From VAZQ01 sp963835165 (GTDB taxonomy: Bacteria > Pseudomonadota > Alphaproteobacteria > Rhizobiales > Xanthobacteraceae), in assembly GCA_963835165.1 (NCBI GenBank), contig CAWIGD010000044.1:1-64000 (forward strand): a DNA stretch of 64,000 bases, read 5' to 3'. The number at the start of each line of letters is the position of its first letter. Positions within the stretch are counted from its first letter, which is position 1. The notes under the pieces are model-generated. The model was not told where the DNA came from and searched no databases. It worked only from the letters and a program-made list of their open reading frames with translations. Positions 23,010 to 31,655 of the stretch are shown piece by piece. The translations under genes were made by a program, and so were the position numbers.

Positions 23010-23753
23010 ATGATCCTGTTCCCCGCCATCGACCTCAAGGACGGCGCCTGCGTGCGGCTCGAGCAGGGCGACATGGCGCGCGCGACGGTGTTTCACCGCG
23101 ATCCGGCGGCGCAGGCGCGGGCGTTCGAGGCGCAGGGCTTCGCGTATCTCCATGTCGTCGATCTCGACGGCGCGTTCTCGGGCAAGCCGGTCAATGTCGC
23201 CGCGGTCGAGAGCATTATCGACGCCACCACCATTCCGTTGCAGCTCGGCGGCGGCATCCGTGACATCGACACCATCGAGACCTGGCTCGACAAGGGCGTC
23301 ACCCGCGTGATCATCGGCACCGCGGCGGTGCGCGATCCGGCGCTCGTCACCAAGGCGGCGACGCTCTACCCGGCGCGCGTGGCGGTCGCGCTCGATGCCC
23401 GCGACGGCATGGTGGCGGTGAAGGGCTGGGCCGAGACCTCCGAGCTCACGGCCTTGGACGTCGCCCGGCGGTTCGAGGATGTGGGCGTCGCCGCTCTGAT
23501 CTATACCGACATTTCGCGCGACGGCCTGCTCAAAGGCCTCAACCTCGAGGCCACCATCGCGCTCGCCGAAGCCGTGAGCATTCCGGTGATCGCTTCGGGC
23601 GGGCTTGCCTCGATCGAGGACATCAAGGCCCTGCTGCACCCGCGGGCGCGGAAAATTGCCGGCGCCATCGCCGGGCGCGCATTATATGACGGGCGGCTCG
23701 ATCCGGCGGCGGCGCTCGCGCTCATTCGCGCCGCACGCGAGCGCAATCCATGA
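23010..23753 (+). CDS. hisA: ProFAR isomerase HisA
   Basis: Fourth enzyme of histidine synthesis, an (beta/alpha)8 isomerase that acts on ProFAR. 247 residues from ATG 23010. The first catalytic Asp is in LFPAIDLKDGACVRL and the second in LIYTDISRDGLLKG; phosphate-binding loops PLQLGGGIRD and VIASGGLASIEDI are intact. It begins 109 bases after hisH; that spacer holds no gene. The stop overlaps the next start (ATGA). Confidence 0.97.
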   Translation: MILFPAIDLKDGACVRLEQGDMARATVFHRDPAAQARAFEAQGFAYLHVVDLDGAFSGKPVNVAAVESIIDATTIPLQLGGGIRDIDTIETWLDKGVTRVIIGTAAVRDPALVTKAATLYPARVAVALDARDGMVAVKGWAETSELTALDVARRFEDVGVAALIYTDISRDGLLKGLNLEATIALAEAVSIPVIASGGLASIEDIKALLHPRARKIAGAIAGRALYDGRLDPAAALALIRAARERNP

Positions 23754-24067
23754 CCCGGAAGGGAATGAGCGCCGCGGGATGGCTGTGGTTGAGTTTGCTC
23801 GGGCTCTTTCTGTTCACCGCCGGTCCGATCCTTGTCGCGCTGACGGCCGGACTGGTTGCGCTGGCACTTGGCTGCCAGCTCGATGAAGGCAACATCCATG
23901 CTTGCCCGCTCCTCGGCATCGATCTCGGTGGCGTGCTTTACTTCTTCGGCATGTTCGGCTGGTTCACGCTCATGACCATTCCCTTCGGCGGCATCGGTTT
24001 CCTGGTCTGGCTGGGCTTTGCCGTCGTCCTGCTGGTCAGGCGCCTGCGGCGCTCCGAGCCGGCTTGA
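23750..24067 (+). CDS. Small membrane protein inside the his operon
   Basis: 105 residues with three hydrophobic stretches: WLWLSLLGLFLFTAGPILVA through VALAL, VLYFFGMFGWFTLMTIPFG, and IGFLVWLGFAVVLLV, ending in a short basic tail. Two Cys residues lie in the loop GCQLDEGNIHACPL and could form a disulfide or bind metal. The ATG overlaps the hisA stop by four bases and hisF starts 13 bases downstream, so it is translated as part of the his operon. No family was recognised; similarly placed small membrane proteins occur in related genomes. Confidence 0.75.
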   Translation: MTRKGMSAAGWLWLSLLGLFLFTAGPILVALTAGLVALALGCQLDEGNIHACPLLGIDLGGVLYFFGMFGWFTLMTIPFGGIGFLVWLGFAVVLLVRRLRRSEPA

Positions 24068-24080
24068 TCGAGGGACGCCG

Positions 24081-24857
24081 ATGTTCAAGGTCCGCGTTAT
24101 TCCGTGCCTCGACGTCAAGGACGGCCGTGTCGTCAAGGGCGTCCGGTTTCTCGATCTGCGCGACGCCGGCGATCCGGTCGAGGCGGCGATCGCCTATGAC
24201 GCCGCCGGCGCCGACGAGCTCACGTTCCTCGACATCACCGCGAGCCACGAGAACCGCGACATCATCCTCGACGTCGTGCGGCGCACGGCCGAGGCCTGTT
24301 TCATGCCGCTCACCGTCGGTGGCGGCGTGCGCACCGTCGAGGACATCCGCAGGCTGCTGGCCTCGGGGGCCGACAAGGTGTCGATCAACACCGCGGCGGT
24401 CGAGCGGCGCGCATTCGTGAAGGAGGCGGCGGAAAAATTCGGTGACCAATGCATCGTGGTCGCGATCGACGCCAAGAAGGTGTCGCAGCCGGGCGAGCCC
24501 GCGCGCTGGGACATCTTCACCCACGGCGGCCGCCGCCCGACCGGGCTCGATGCGGTGGACTACGCGCGCGAGGTGGTGGCGCTGGGGGCCGGGGAAATCC
24601 TGCTGACCTCCATGGATCGCGACGGCACCAGGCAGGGCTTCGATATTGCGCTCACCCGCGCCATCGCCGATGCGGTTCCGGTGCCGGTGATCGCATCGGG
24701 CGGGGTCGGCACGCTCGAGCATCTGGTCGAGGGCATCCGCGATGGCCACGCCACCGCCGTGCTCGCCGCGTCGATCTTCCACTTCGGCGAGCACTCCGTG
24801 CGCGCGGCCAAGGACTACATGGCGAAGGCCGGCCTGCCGATGCGGCTCGATCCCTGA
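24081..24857 (+). CDS. hisF: Imidazole glycerol phosphate synthase cyclase subunit HisF
   Basis: Cyclase that uses ammonia from HisH to form imidazole glycerol phosphate and AICAR. 258 residues from ATG 24081. Catalytic Asp residues lie in RVIPCLDVKDGRVVKG and LLTSMDRDGTRQGFD; the phosphate loops are PLTVGGGVRTVEDI and PVIASGGVGTLEHL. AICAR made here can feed purH, also in this window. Nine bases separate its stop from the convergent isomerase gene. Confidence 0.98.
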   Translation: MFKVRVIPCLDVKDGRVVKGVRFLDLRDAGDPVEAAIAYDAAGADELTFLDITASHENRDIILDVVRRTAEACFMPLTVGGGVRTVEDIRRLLASGADKVSINTAAVERRAFVKEAAEKFGDQCIVVAIDAKKVSQPGEPARWDIFTHGGRRPTGLDAVDYAREVVALGAGEILLTSMDRDGTRQGFDIALTRAIADAVPVPVIASGGVGTLEHLVEGIRDGHATAVLAASIFHFGEHSVRAAKDYMAKAGLPMRLDP

Positions 24858-24866
24858 GCGAGCGCG

Positions 24867-25481
24867 CTACGCGCTGTCGTCCGGGTGCCGGCTCGCCCAG
24901 CGCAGGGCGGGTTCGAGCCGGTCATTGCCCCAGAACAATTCTCCGTCGGCGGTGGTGAAGCTGGGCGCTCCGAACAGGCCGCGCTGCTGCGCCTCCTCGG
25001 TTTGCGCCCGCAGCCGCGCCTTGTTGGCCTCCGAGCCGGCCGCGGCGAGCACGGGTTGCGGGTCGATCTGCAAGCCTGCAAGCACCTCGCCGATCGCGCC
25101 GGCATCGTCGATCCGGCGGCCGTCGCCGAATTGTGCGCGGAACAGCGCGACGCAAAAAGCCTCGCCCCAGCCGTGGTCGAGCGCCGCCAGCGCGACCCGC
25201 GCCGCCAGCAGGCTGTTTTGGGGAAAGGGATCGGGGCGGCGGAACGGCACATTCAGGTCCGCGCACAGCCGCTCGAGGTCGCGCCACATATGCCGGCCTT
25301 TCGCCGGATAGAGATTGAACGGCGAGGTGGTCCAGCCCTGCGCCTGGAAGATCGGCCCCAGCAGGAACGGGCGAAAGCGCACCCGCACGTCGGCGTGTGC
25401 GGCCAGCGCCCCGATCCGCACCGCCGCCGGGTAGGAATAGGTCGAGGCGAAATCGAACCAGAAATCGAGCCGGGCGGACAT
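24867..25481 (-). CDS. 2-hydroxychromene-2-carboxylate isomerase/DsbA-family protein
   Basis: Thioredoxin-fold (kappa-class GST-like) protein of 204 residues. The N-terminal motif LDFWFDFASTYSYPAAVRI replaces the DsbA CxxC with a Ser/Tyr-type site, as in HCCA isomerases, so it is a glutathione-dependent isomerase candidate rather than a disulfide oxidase. The C-terminus has the cis-Pro loop GLFGAPSFTTADGELFWGNDRLE. It is on the opposite strand and sits between hisF and hisE, interrupting the his operon. Substrate unknown. Confidence 0.85.
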   Translation of the reverse strand: MSARLDFWFDFASTYSYPAAVRIGALAAHADVRVRFRPFLLGPIFQAQGWTTSPFNLYPAKGRHMWRDLERLCADLNVPFRRPDPFPQNSLLAARVALAALDHGWGEAFCVALFRAQFGDGRRIDDAGAIGEVLAGLQIDPQPVLAAAGSEANKARLRAQTEEAQQRGLFGAPSFTTADGELFWGNDRLEPALRWASRHPDDSA

Positions 25482-25490
25482 CGGGCGATA

Positions 25491-25556
25491 TTAGTGGCCC
25501 GATGTCGAAGTTCGCACATCTTTTGCGGCACCTCCGATGCGGAACCTCGAAGGGTA
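25491..25556. repeat. Degenerate CTAG-family palindrome, type A
   Basis: Contains TAGTG, then GTCGAAGTTCGCACATC and, after a loop, CCGATGCGGAACCTCGAAGG, a decayed copy of the type A palindrome seen at 44629 and 45594. The arms no longer pair perfectly. It lies in the gap between the isomerase gene and hisE. Confidence 0.55.
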
Positions 25557-25654
25557 CAGCGGGGTAAGGCCCGAATTGAAGCGGCCGGCGCAGGGCGCGC
25601 AGCCCCGATTTGCGGGGTCGGGCGGAGGTGATATGCCAGGGCGGAGCAAAGCCG

Positions 25655-26050
25655 ATGGCAGATTTCACCCTCCACGATCTTGAGAAGCGCGTGCGCGCGC
25701 GGGCGCGTGCGCCCGCGGACAAATCCTATACGCGCAAGCTCCTCGACCAGGGCGTGGCGGGGTGTGCCAAGAAGCTCGGCGAGGAGGCGATCGAGACCGT
25801 GATCGCCGCGGTCGAGCACGATCGCGGGCGGTTGATCGCGGAAACCGCCGACCTCATCTACCATCTGCTGGTCGTGCTCGCGGCGCGCGGCATCGCGCTC
25901 GCGGAGGTGGAGGCCGAGCTGGCCGGACGCACGCGGCAGTCGGGCCTGCAGGAAAAGGCGTCGCGCAAGGGCGGCCCCGGGCCAGCCCCGGCCGCCCGGC
26001 GGAAAATCAAGACGGCCCCCGCAAGCCGGGCACGTGACAAAGGCGCATGA
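25655..26050 (+). CDS. hisE: Phosphoribosyl-ATP diphosphatase HisE
   Basis: Second step of histidine synthesis: hydrolyses PR-ATP to PR-AMP. 131 residues from ATG 25655. The all-alpha MazG-like core includes SYTRKLLDQGVAGCAKKLGEEAIETVIAA and the acidic metal-binding helix RLIAETADLIYHLLVVLAARG. A basic low-complexity tail of about 25 residues (PAARRKIKTAPASRARDKG) follows the normal end. The coaA start is 24 bases downstream, a pairing common in Rhizobiales. Confidence 0.95.
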   Translation: MADFTLHDLEKRVRARARAPADKSYTRKLLDQGVAGCAKKLGEEAIETVIAAVEHDRGRLIAETADLIYHLLVVLAARGIALAEVEAELAGRTRQSGLQEKASRKGGPGPAPAARRKIKTAPASRARDKGA

Positions 26051-26073
26051 GCAAGGGCGCGTGAGCGGGAACG

Positions 26074-27027
26074 ATGGAGCAGCGCACCGACGAGAACGTC
26101 TCGCCCTACCGCATCTTCTCGCGGGCCGAATGGGCGGCAAAGCGCAACGACACGCCGATGACGTTGACGTCCGACGAGGTGACGCGGCTGCGCTCGCTGC
26201 ACGATCGTCTCGACATCACCGAGGTCGAGGAAATCTATCTTCCGCTGTCGCGGCTGCTGTCGTTCTACGTCGCGGCGACTCAGCGGCTGTTCCGCGCGCA
26301 GCAGAACTTTCTCGGCACCGAAGACGCCAAGATGCCGTACATCATCGGCGTGGCGGGCTCCGTGGCGGTGGGCAAGTCGACCACCGCGCGCGTGCTGCAG
26401 GCCCTGCTGGCGCGCTGGCCCAACGTTCCGAAGGTCGATCTCATCACCACCGACGGCTTCCTCTATCCGAACGCGATCCTCGAGCGCGAACGCCTGATGG
26501 AGCGAAAGGGCTTTCCCGAGAGCTACGACCTGTCCGCGCTGCTGCACTTTCTCTCCGACATCAAGGCCGGCCGGCGCCCGGCGCGTGCGCCGGTGTACTC
26601 CCATCTCATCTACGACGTGATGCCCAATCAGTGGATCGAGGTTGACCGCCCGGACATCCTCATCGTCGAGGGCCTCAACGTGCTGCAGACCGGCTCACCG
26701 CCGAAGGACGGCAAGGCCATTCCCTACGTGTCGGACTTCTTCGATTTCTCGATCTACCTCGATGCCGACGAAGACGTGTTGATGAGCTGGTACGTCGATC
26801 GGTTCCTCACCCTGCGCGGCACCGCGTTCCGCGATCCGAAATCGTATTTTCACCGCTATGCGACGTTGTCGGATCAGGAGGCGGTCGAGACCGCGGCCGC
26901 GATCTGGACGCGCATCAATCTTCTCAATCTGAACGAGAACATCTTGCCGACGCGCCAGCGCGCCGACCTCATCCTGAAAAAGGTCGAGAGCCATCTGGTC
27001 GAGGAAGTGGCGCTGCGCAGGTTGTGA
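26074..27027 (+). CDS. coaA: Type I pantothenate kinase CoaA
   Basis: Phosphorylates pantothenate, the first committed step of CoA synthesis. 317 residues. The P-loop GVAGSVAVGKST is at residues 92-103; other signatures are LITTDGFLYPNAILE, RKGFPESYD, PDILIVEGLNVLQ and the C-terminal NILPTRQRADLILKK. This is the prokaryotic type usually feedback-inhibited by CoA. Last gene of the his-coaA unit; only 38 bases separate it from the convergent phytochrome gene. Confidence 0.97.
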   Translation: MEQRTDENVSPYRIFSRAEWAAKRNDTPMTLTSDEVTRLRSLHDRLDITEVEEIYLPLSRLLSFYVAATQRLFRAQQNFLGTEDAKMPYIIGVAGSVAVGKSTTARVLQALLARWPNVPKVDLITTDGFLYPNAILERERLMERKGFPESYDLSALLHFLSDIKAGRRPARAPVYSHLIYDVMPNQWIEVDRPDILIVEGLNVLQTGSPPKDGKAIPYVSDFFDFSIYLDADEDVLMSWYVDRFLTLRGTAFRDPKSYFHRYATLSDQEAVETAAAIWTRINLLNLNENILPTRQRADLILKKVESHLVEEVALRRL

Positions 27028-27065
27028 CGCGGCGCTTCACCGGCAAGCGCGTCGAGCAGCGGACA

Positions 27066-29639
27066 TCAGCACCGGTTCGGTTCGGCCGCGTCGGTCCGGC
27101 GTTCGACCGCCTCGCGCAGCGAGTCGATCGAGTATGGCTTGCGCAGCTTGGGAACATCGGAGAATTCCGGGGGAAACGCGACCTGCTCGCCATACCCGGT
27201 CGCGAACACGAATGGGACTCCGGCCTCGGCCAGGCGCTTGGCGATCTCGAAGCTGGTTTCGGCGCCGAGGTTGACGTCGAGCAGCGCGAATTCCGGGGGA
27301 TGATCGGAGATCTCCCTGAGCGCCTGCGCCACGCCGCTTGCGGTCCGCACCGTGCCGACGCCGAATTTGCGCATGATGTCCTCGGCATCGAGCGCGATGA
27401 TCATGTTGTCCTCGACCACGAGCACGTCCTTCGGCATTCCCACGGTGTCGCCGCTCGACACCGCGGCCGTCTCTGCGCCGTCCGCAGCCTCGCCGCGGGC
27501 GGCGCGGACGTAAGCCGCCGGGATCGTGAACGACGCGCGCAGGCCGGCGACCGCGAATTCGACCTGCGCGTCGCCCTTGAGATCGTGGCGGATCGATCGC
27601 TCGATCACGGTGCTGCCGAAGCCACGCCGGGTCGGCGGTTTCACCGCAGGTCCGCCGTGCTCGGCCCAGTCGATCGTGAGGCGCCCGAGCGCATCGAGCG
27701 CGGTCGCGATCTCGACCCGGCCGCGATTGTCGCTCAACGCGCCGTATTTGGCCGAATTGGTGATCATCTCGTGGATCACCAGGGCCACCGTGGTGAATGC
27801 CTGCGGTTCGATCAGCACATCCGGACCGTTGACGACGACGCGATCCGCCTTGTCGGCAAGGTAGGCGCCGGCTTCCGCGTTGATCAGGCCGCGAAACGAG
27901 GCCGGCCCCCAATTGTCGGCGGTGATCTGATCGTGCGCCATCGCCAGCGCGTGGATGCGGCCGCCGAGCACCTTGGTGAAAGACTCGACGTCGGTCGCCG
28001 AATCCTTGCTTTGGGTGATGACGCCACGGATCAGGCCCAAAATGTTGCGGACGCGATGATTGAGCTCCGCGATCAGCAGTTCCTGCCGCTCCTGCGCGCG
28101 TCGGCGCTCGGTTTCCGTGAGATCGGACAGGCGCAGGATCACTTCGAGCAAGCTGACGCGCAGCGACTCCGCGATGCGGCACTCGACCGGCAGCCAGGGC
28201 GGCGACTGTCCGCTCACCGTCTCCCGCCAGAGCTCGAAACTCTTGCGCGGCGTCAGCCGTGCGCCCTGCGGTCCTGACGTGACCGGCTTCGCCGGATCGC
28301 CGGCCCAGTTCACGCTGCGGGCGATCTCCCTGCGGAAGAAGACCAGATAGTCGCGCGCGGGCCGTGACAACGGCACGACCATCATGCCGGCGGCGCGGTC
28401 GGCAAACGCGCGTCCGGGCGGATACTCGGCCCCGATGTCGTGGCGGGCGAATATTTCGCTGATGTTTCTGTCGGCCAGGAAGGCGATCAGCTTGGCGAAC
28501 TGCGCTTCGTCGGGCGCAAGCCCTTTCAAGGTCGCACGATCATTGATCCAGATGCCGATCCCGTCGCAGGCCAGGAGATCGGCGAGGTCATCGAGATGCG
28601 TCACGATGCTTTCGAACTGGATCGCTTCGGCGGCCATCACCGTGATGAGCTGATGATGCAGCTTTTGCGCGCGTGCTTCGGACGCGCTCTCGTTGTCGCG
28701 CTCGCGGCTCTCCATCAGCAGCGAGAACATCTGTCCGAACAGCTCGGCGGCGGTCCGGCGCGCGAACGAGACGTGGTGCGGCGTATAGTGGTGGCAGGCG
28801 AGCAGCCCCCAGAGCTTGCCCTGCCGCAGGATCGATACCGACATCGAGGCCGCGACGCCCATGTTCTTGAGGTATTCGACGTGGACCGGCGATACGCTGC
28901 GCAGGATGCTCATCGACAGGTCGAGGGCGTGTCCCTCGCTGTCGAGCTGCGGCTCGATCGCGGCGGGCGGCGCATTGACGTCGGGAATGATGCGCAGCCA
29001 GTTGCGCTCGTAGAGAATTCGCGCCTGCTGCGGGATGTCGGATGCCGGATAATGCAGCCCGAGATAGGATTCCAGGCCCGCCCGCGCTGTTTCCGCGATG
29101 ACTTCGCCGGACCCGTCGTGATCGAACCGGTAGATCATGACACGGTCGAAGCCGGTGATGGCGCGCATCTCGCGGGCGGCGACCCGGTAGAACGTGCGCA
29201 ACTCGCTGGTCTGCTGCAGCCGGGCGATCATGCCGCGGACCATGGCGCCGGCATTGACTGCCGGGTCGTCGACGCAAGGCTCGCCTTCGATCACCACCGT
29301 GTCGCCGATGACATGCAGCGCCACGTCGCAGCGCAACCCCCCGGCGGTGAGGACGACGCCGAAGGCGCGCGCGACCGTATCGCCCATGACCGCGCTTTGC
29401 AGTTGTCCGCGGATGGTGTGGACGGCGTCGGGGGTGAGGATTTGGTCGAGCGGCCGTCCCAGCAGGTCGGTCGCTTCGACGCCGAGCCATTCGACGACGT
29501 TGCGCGACGCCCGCGTCACGCACCAGTTCGTGCTGGATACCGCGAGCAGGAAACCGAACGACTGCACCGCTCCGATCAGGTGGATCGGCTCCCGGTCGCA
29601 GTTGGTCAGGTCGACGGCCGCGCCGTTGTCAGTCTGCAT
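27066..29639 (-). CDS. bphP: Bacteriophytochrome hybrid HWE histidine kinase with receiver domain
   Basis: Red/far-red light sensor kinase of 857 residues. The biliverdin-binding Cys is at residue 14 in LTNCDREPIHLIG, before a PAS domain (about 20-120). The GAF domain (about 145-310) has YPASDIPQQARILY and the chromophore-pocket His in SPVHVEYLKNMGVAASMSV. The PHY domain (about 320-500) carries the tongue motif PRKSFELW. The kinase is of the HWE type, with phospho-acceptor His near residue 527 in ELNHRVRNILGL. A C-terminal REC domain (about 735-850) begins VLVVEDN, with acceptor Asp near 787 in FALLDVNLG. The ATG at 29639 lies inside the end of the heme oxygenase gene. The output partner is unknown. 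Confidence 0.93.
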   Translation of the reverse strand: MQTDNGAAVDLTNCDREPIHLIGAVQSFGFLLAVSSTNWCVTRASRNVVEWLGVEATDLLGRPLDQILTPDAVHTIRGQLQSAVMGDTVARAFGVVLTAGGLRCDVALHVIGDTVVIEGEPCVDDPAVNAGAMVRGMIARLQQTSELRTFYRVAAREMRAITGFDRVMIYRFDHDGSGEVIAETARAGLESYLGLHYPASDIPQQARILYERNWLRIIPDVNAPPAAIEPQLDSEGHALDLSMSILRSVSPVHVEYLKNMGVAASMSVSILRQGKLWGLLACHHYTPHHVSFARRTAAELFGQMFSLLMESRERDNESASEARAQKLHHQLITVMAAEAIQFESIVTHLDDLADLLACDGIGIWINDRATLKGLAPDEAQFAKLIAFLADRNISEIFARHDIGAEYPPGRAFADRAAGMMVVPLSRPARDYLVFFRREIARSVNWAGDPAKPVTSGPQGARLTPRKSFELWRETVSGQSPPWLPVECRIAESLRVSLLEVILRLSDLTETERRRAQERQELLIAELNHRVRNILGLIRGVITQSKDSATDVESFTKVLGGRIHALAMAHDQITADNWGPASFRGLINAEAGAYLADKADRVVVNGPDVLIEPQAFTTVALVIHEMITNSAKYGALSDNRGRVEIATALDALGRLTIDWAEHGGPAVKPPTRRGFGSTVIERSIRHDLKGDAQVEFAVAGLRASFTIPAAYVRAARGEAADGAETAAVSSGDTVGMPKDVLVVEDNMIIALDAEDIMRKFGVGTVRTASGVAQALREISDHPPEFALLDVNLGAETSFEIAKRLAEAGVPFVFATGYGEQVAFPPEFSDVPKLRKPYSIDSLREAVERRTDAAEPNRC

Positions 29640-30318
29640 CGGCGGTCTCGGCTGCGACGACGCGGGGCGCAAGGCCGGCTTGCGCAGGCCCGGTGACGAA
29701 CAATGCAAACGCTGCTCTCGCCCCGGCGATGGCGTCGTCGGGGCACCGCCGCGTGGCCTGCGAGGATTCCAGCTGCGCGAGGAACGATGGCCACAAACGG
29801 CGACCTTCGCCGTGGCGCAGATAGCGCGTGGCGGCCCGGACCCGGGTGCCGCCGCGCGCGAGCAGCTCGGGGAGCAGCAGCTTGGCGCCGAGCCGGGAGC
29901 CTTCCAGGACATAGAGCGCGCCGAATTGGCGGGCCTCCCCCGCCAGCAGCGGCGGCGGTGCGACCGGTACATCAATGACGCCGAGATCGGCGAGGTCGGC
30001 GCGCAGGGCCGCGGTGCGCGCCCGCTGCGCCCAGTCCGGAAGGATGGCGTCCACGTCAGCCGCGAGCAGGGCCTGCTCCAGCGCAAAGACGGCGGCTGCG
30101 GAGGCAAGCAGGAACGAGCGATAGCCGGCTTCGCCGCACCCGAGCATGGGGGCAAACCGGGCGTCCACGACGGCATGAAGGCCCGCGGTCGAAGCGCGCA
30201 GACGCGCGCGCATCGAGCCCGAGACATCTGCTCCGTGTGGAAGGGGAACCATCAATTGCCCGTGGATCGACAGTCGCAGTTCGCGGGTCGGGAAGTCGGC
30301 CTGCGCGCGGCACGGCAT
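29629..30318 (-). CDS. bphO: Biliverdin-forming heme oxygenase
   Basis: Opens haem to biliverdin, the phytochrome chromophore. The open frame gives up to 229 residues; ATGs at 30318, 30252 and 30213 are all possible, and family members usually begin close to the last (MRARLRASTAGLH). The proximal haem ligand is probably the His of AGLHAVVDARF, and the distal helix glycines are in ALYVLEGSRLGAKLL. Its stop overlaps the phytochrome start by 11 bases, so the two are one operon and enzyme and apoprotein are made together. Family match is moderate but context makes the assignment strong. Confidence 0.87.
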   Translation of the reverse strand: MPCRAQADFPTRELRLSIHGQLMVPLPHGADVSGSMRARLRASTAGLHAVVDARFAPMLGCGEAGYRSFLLASAAAVFALEQALLAADVDAILPDWAQRARTAALRADLADLGVIDVPVAPPPLLAGEARQFGALYVLEGSRLGAKLLLPELLARGGTRVRAATRYLRHGEGRRLWPSFLAQLESSQATRRCPDDAIAGARAAFALFVTGPAQAGLAPRVVAAETADAD

Positions 30319-30604
30319 CGTCGCCGCGCCGAGCGCGGCCCCGTCGCCATCTCATCGGCGGAGGAAATCGAGCCCTGCGCGAACCCGCCTGCACCGACGC
30401 AAGAGCGTGCTCGTGGACGAAATCGGCGGCACTCCGGAAAGCCGTGCTTTCCGTCCGCCTCCGGCGTGGCCATCCGGCGAGACCTCAGGGAGCGAACTCG
30501 CCGGTTCCGGCATGGAACCAAGCACACTGGCCTTGCTACGTCTGTCCACTTGTGCACATAACGACCGCGCTGGCGCAATTTGATCGGTTGAAGGGACGCA
30601 ACGC

Positions 30605-31387
30605 ATGGCTTTTCAGACGGGCGGGGCGGTTCGGCTGGCGACCGAAAAGCCGTTCAACAACCTGTTGCGCACGTTGCGCGAGCAGGATTACGCGCTGATT
30701 GCGCCGCATCTGGTCGAGGCCGATCAAGAGGCGAACGAGCTGCTCTACAATCCCGGCGACAATGTCGACCTGGTCTACTTTCCATGCGGGTCGACCCTGG
30801 TGTCGTTTCTCGTGAGCAACGAGGACGGACGCGACGTCGAGACCATCCTGGTCGGGCGCGAGGGCGCGGTCGGCGGCATCGTCAGCCACGGGCGGCTGCC
30901 GGCCTATTGCCGCATCGTCGTCAAGTACGGCGGGCCGTTCGTGCGTCTCCCGGTGAGCGTGCTCGAGGCGGCGAAGGGACAGTCCTCGACGTTAAGGCAT
31001 CTGTTCGCTCGCTACGCCGACTGCCTGCTGGCGCAGATGTTTCAGTCCGCGGCCTGCAACGCGATCCATTCGATCGAGCAGCGCGCGGCCAAATGGATCA
31101 CCACCGCGATGGAGCGCACCGGCGATCACGTGGTGCCTCTCACCCAGGAGCAGCTCGCCTCGATGTTGGGCGTCGGACGCAGCTACACCAGCCGCGTGAT
31201 CCTGGCGTTCAAGGCGGATGGAATTCTGGAAACGCGACGCGGATCGTTGGTGGTGCGCGACCTCGGCGCGCTCAAGGCGCGTGCCTGCCTGTGCAACGAG
31301 TCCGTCACCAGCCATTTCGACACGGTCCTGCGCGGCGTCTATCCGCATGACGACGTGACCGAGGTCGAACGAAGCGCCGTCGCCTGA
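30605..31387 (+). CDS. Crp/Fnr-family transcriptional regulator
   Basis: 260 residues with an N-terminal cyclic-nucleotide-binding-like beta-barrel (about 25-140; LYNPGDNVDLVYFPCGSTLVSF, then GREGAVGG) and a C-terminal winged helix (LTQEQLASMLGVGRSYTSRVILAF as the recognition region). No N-terminal Cys cluster of the FNR type is present, so an oxygen-sensing iron-sulfur site is unlikely; the ligand is unknown. This subgroup is abundant in Rhizobiales. The gene is divergent from bphO-bphP with about 290 bases between. GAAGGGA precedes the ATG. Confidence 0.88.
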   Translation: MAFQTGGAVRLATEKPFNNLLRTLREQDYALIAPHLVEADQEANELLYNPGDNVDLVYFPCGSTLVSFLVSNEDGRDVETILVGREGAVGGIVSHGRLPAYCRIVVKYGGPFVRLPVSVLEAAKGQSSTLRHLFARYADCLLAQMFQSAACNAIHSIEQRAAKWITTAMERTGDHVVPLTQEQLASMLGVGRSYTSRVILAFKADGILETRRGSLVVRDLGALKARACLCNESVTSHFDTVLRGVYPHDDVTEVERSAVA

Positions 31388-31460
31388 CGTCGCGGATCCT
31401 CGTGCATCGCGCGTTCGGGATTTTTGCGCGGACGCGGTGGAATTAACTCCCCGACAACCA

Positions 31461-31516
31461 ACGCGCCGGCGGTTTTCGACTCGACGCGATTCGTTCTCCG
31501 GGAACAAACCGGAACG
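31461..31516. repeat. 56-bp direct repeat, copy 1
   Basis: Matches 31600-31655 at 50 of 56 positions, including an identical right half (ATTCGTTCTCCGGGAACAAA and on to CCGGAACG). A few more bases upstream (TTAACT...CAAC) are also shared. It lies in the gap after the Crp/Fnr gene. Confidence 0.8.
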
Positions 31517-31599
31517 CGGATGACCGCGCGCGATCGGCTGGATCGGCTCGTTCGCTTTTGCCGGCAAGCGCGACGTCGTTGTTAACTTGCGCGCAACGA

Positions 31600-31655
31600 A
31601 CGCGCCGGTGTTTTTTGTCTCAACGCAATTCGTTCTCCGGGAACAAACCGGAACG
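31600..31655. repeat. 56-bp direct repeat, copy 2
   Basis: Second copy, overlapping the 3' end of the membrane-protein gene, for which it encodes the final residues RSGLFPENELR and the stop. The copy spacing is 139 bases. Confidence 0.8.

Noticed and set aside
31495..31516. Possible LexA box in the 56-bp repeat (GAAC...GAAC)
   Set aside because: The spacer is six bases, not the seven required by the alphaproteobacterial operator, and the site is not upstream of an SOS-type gene.
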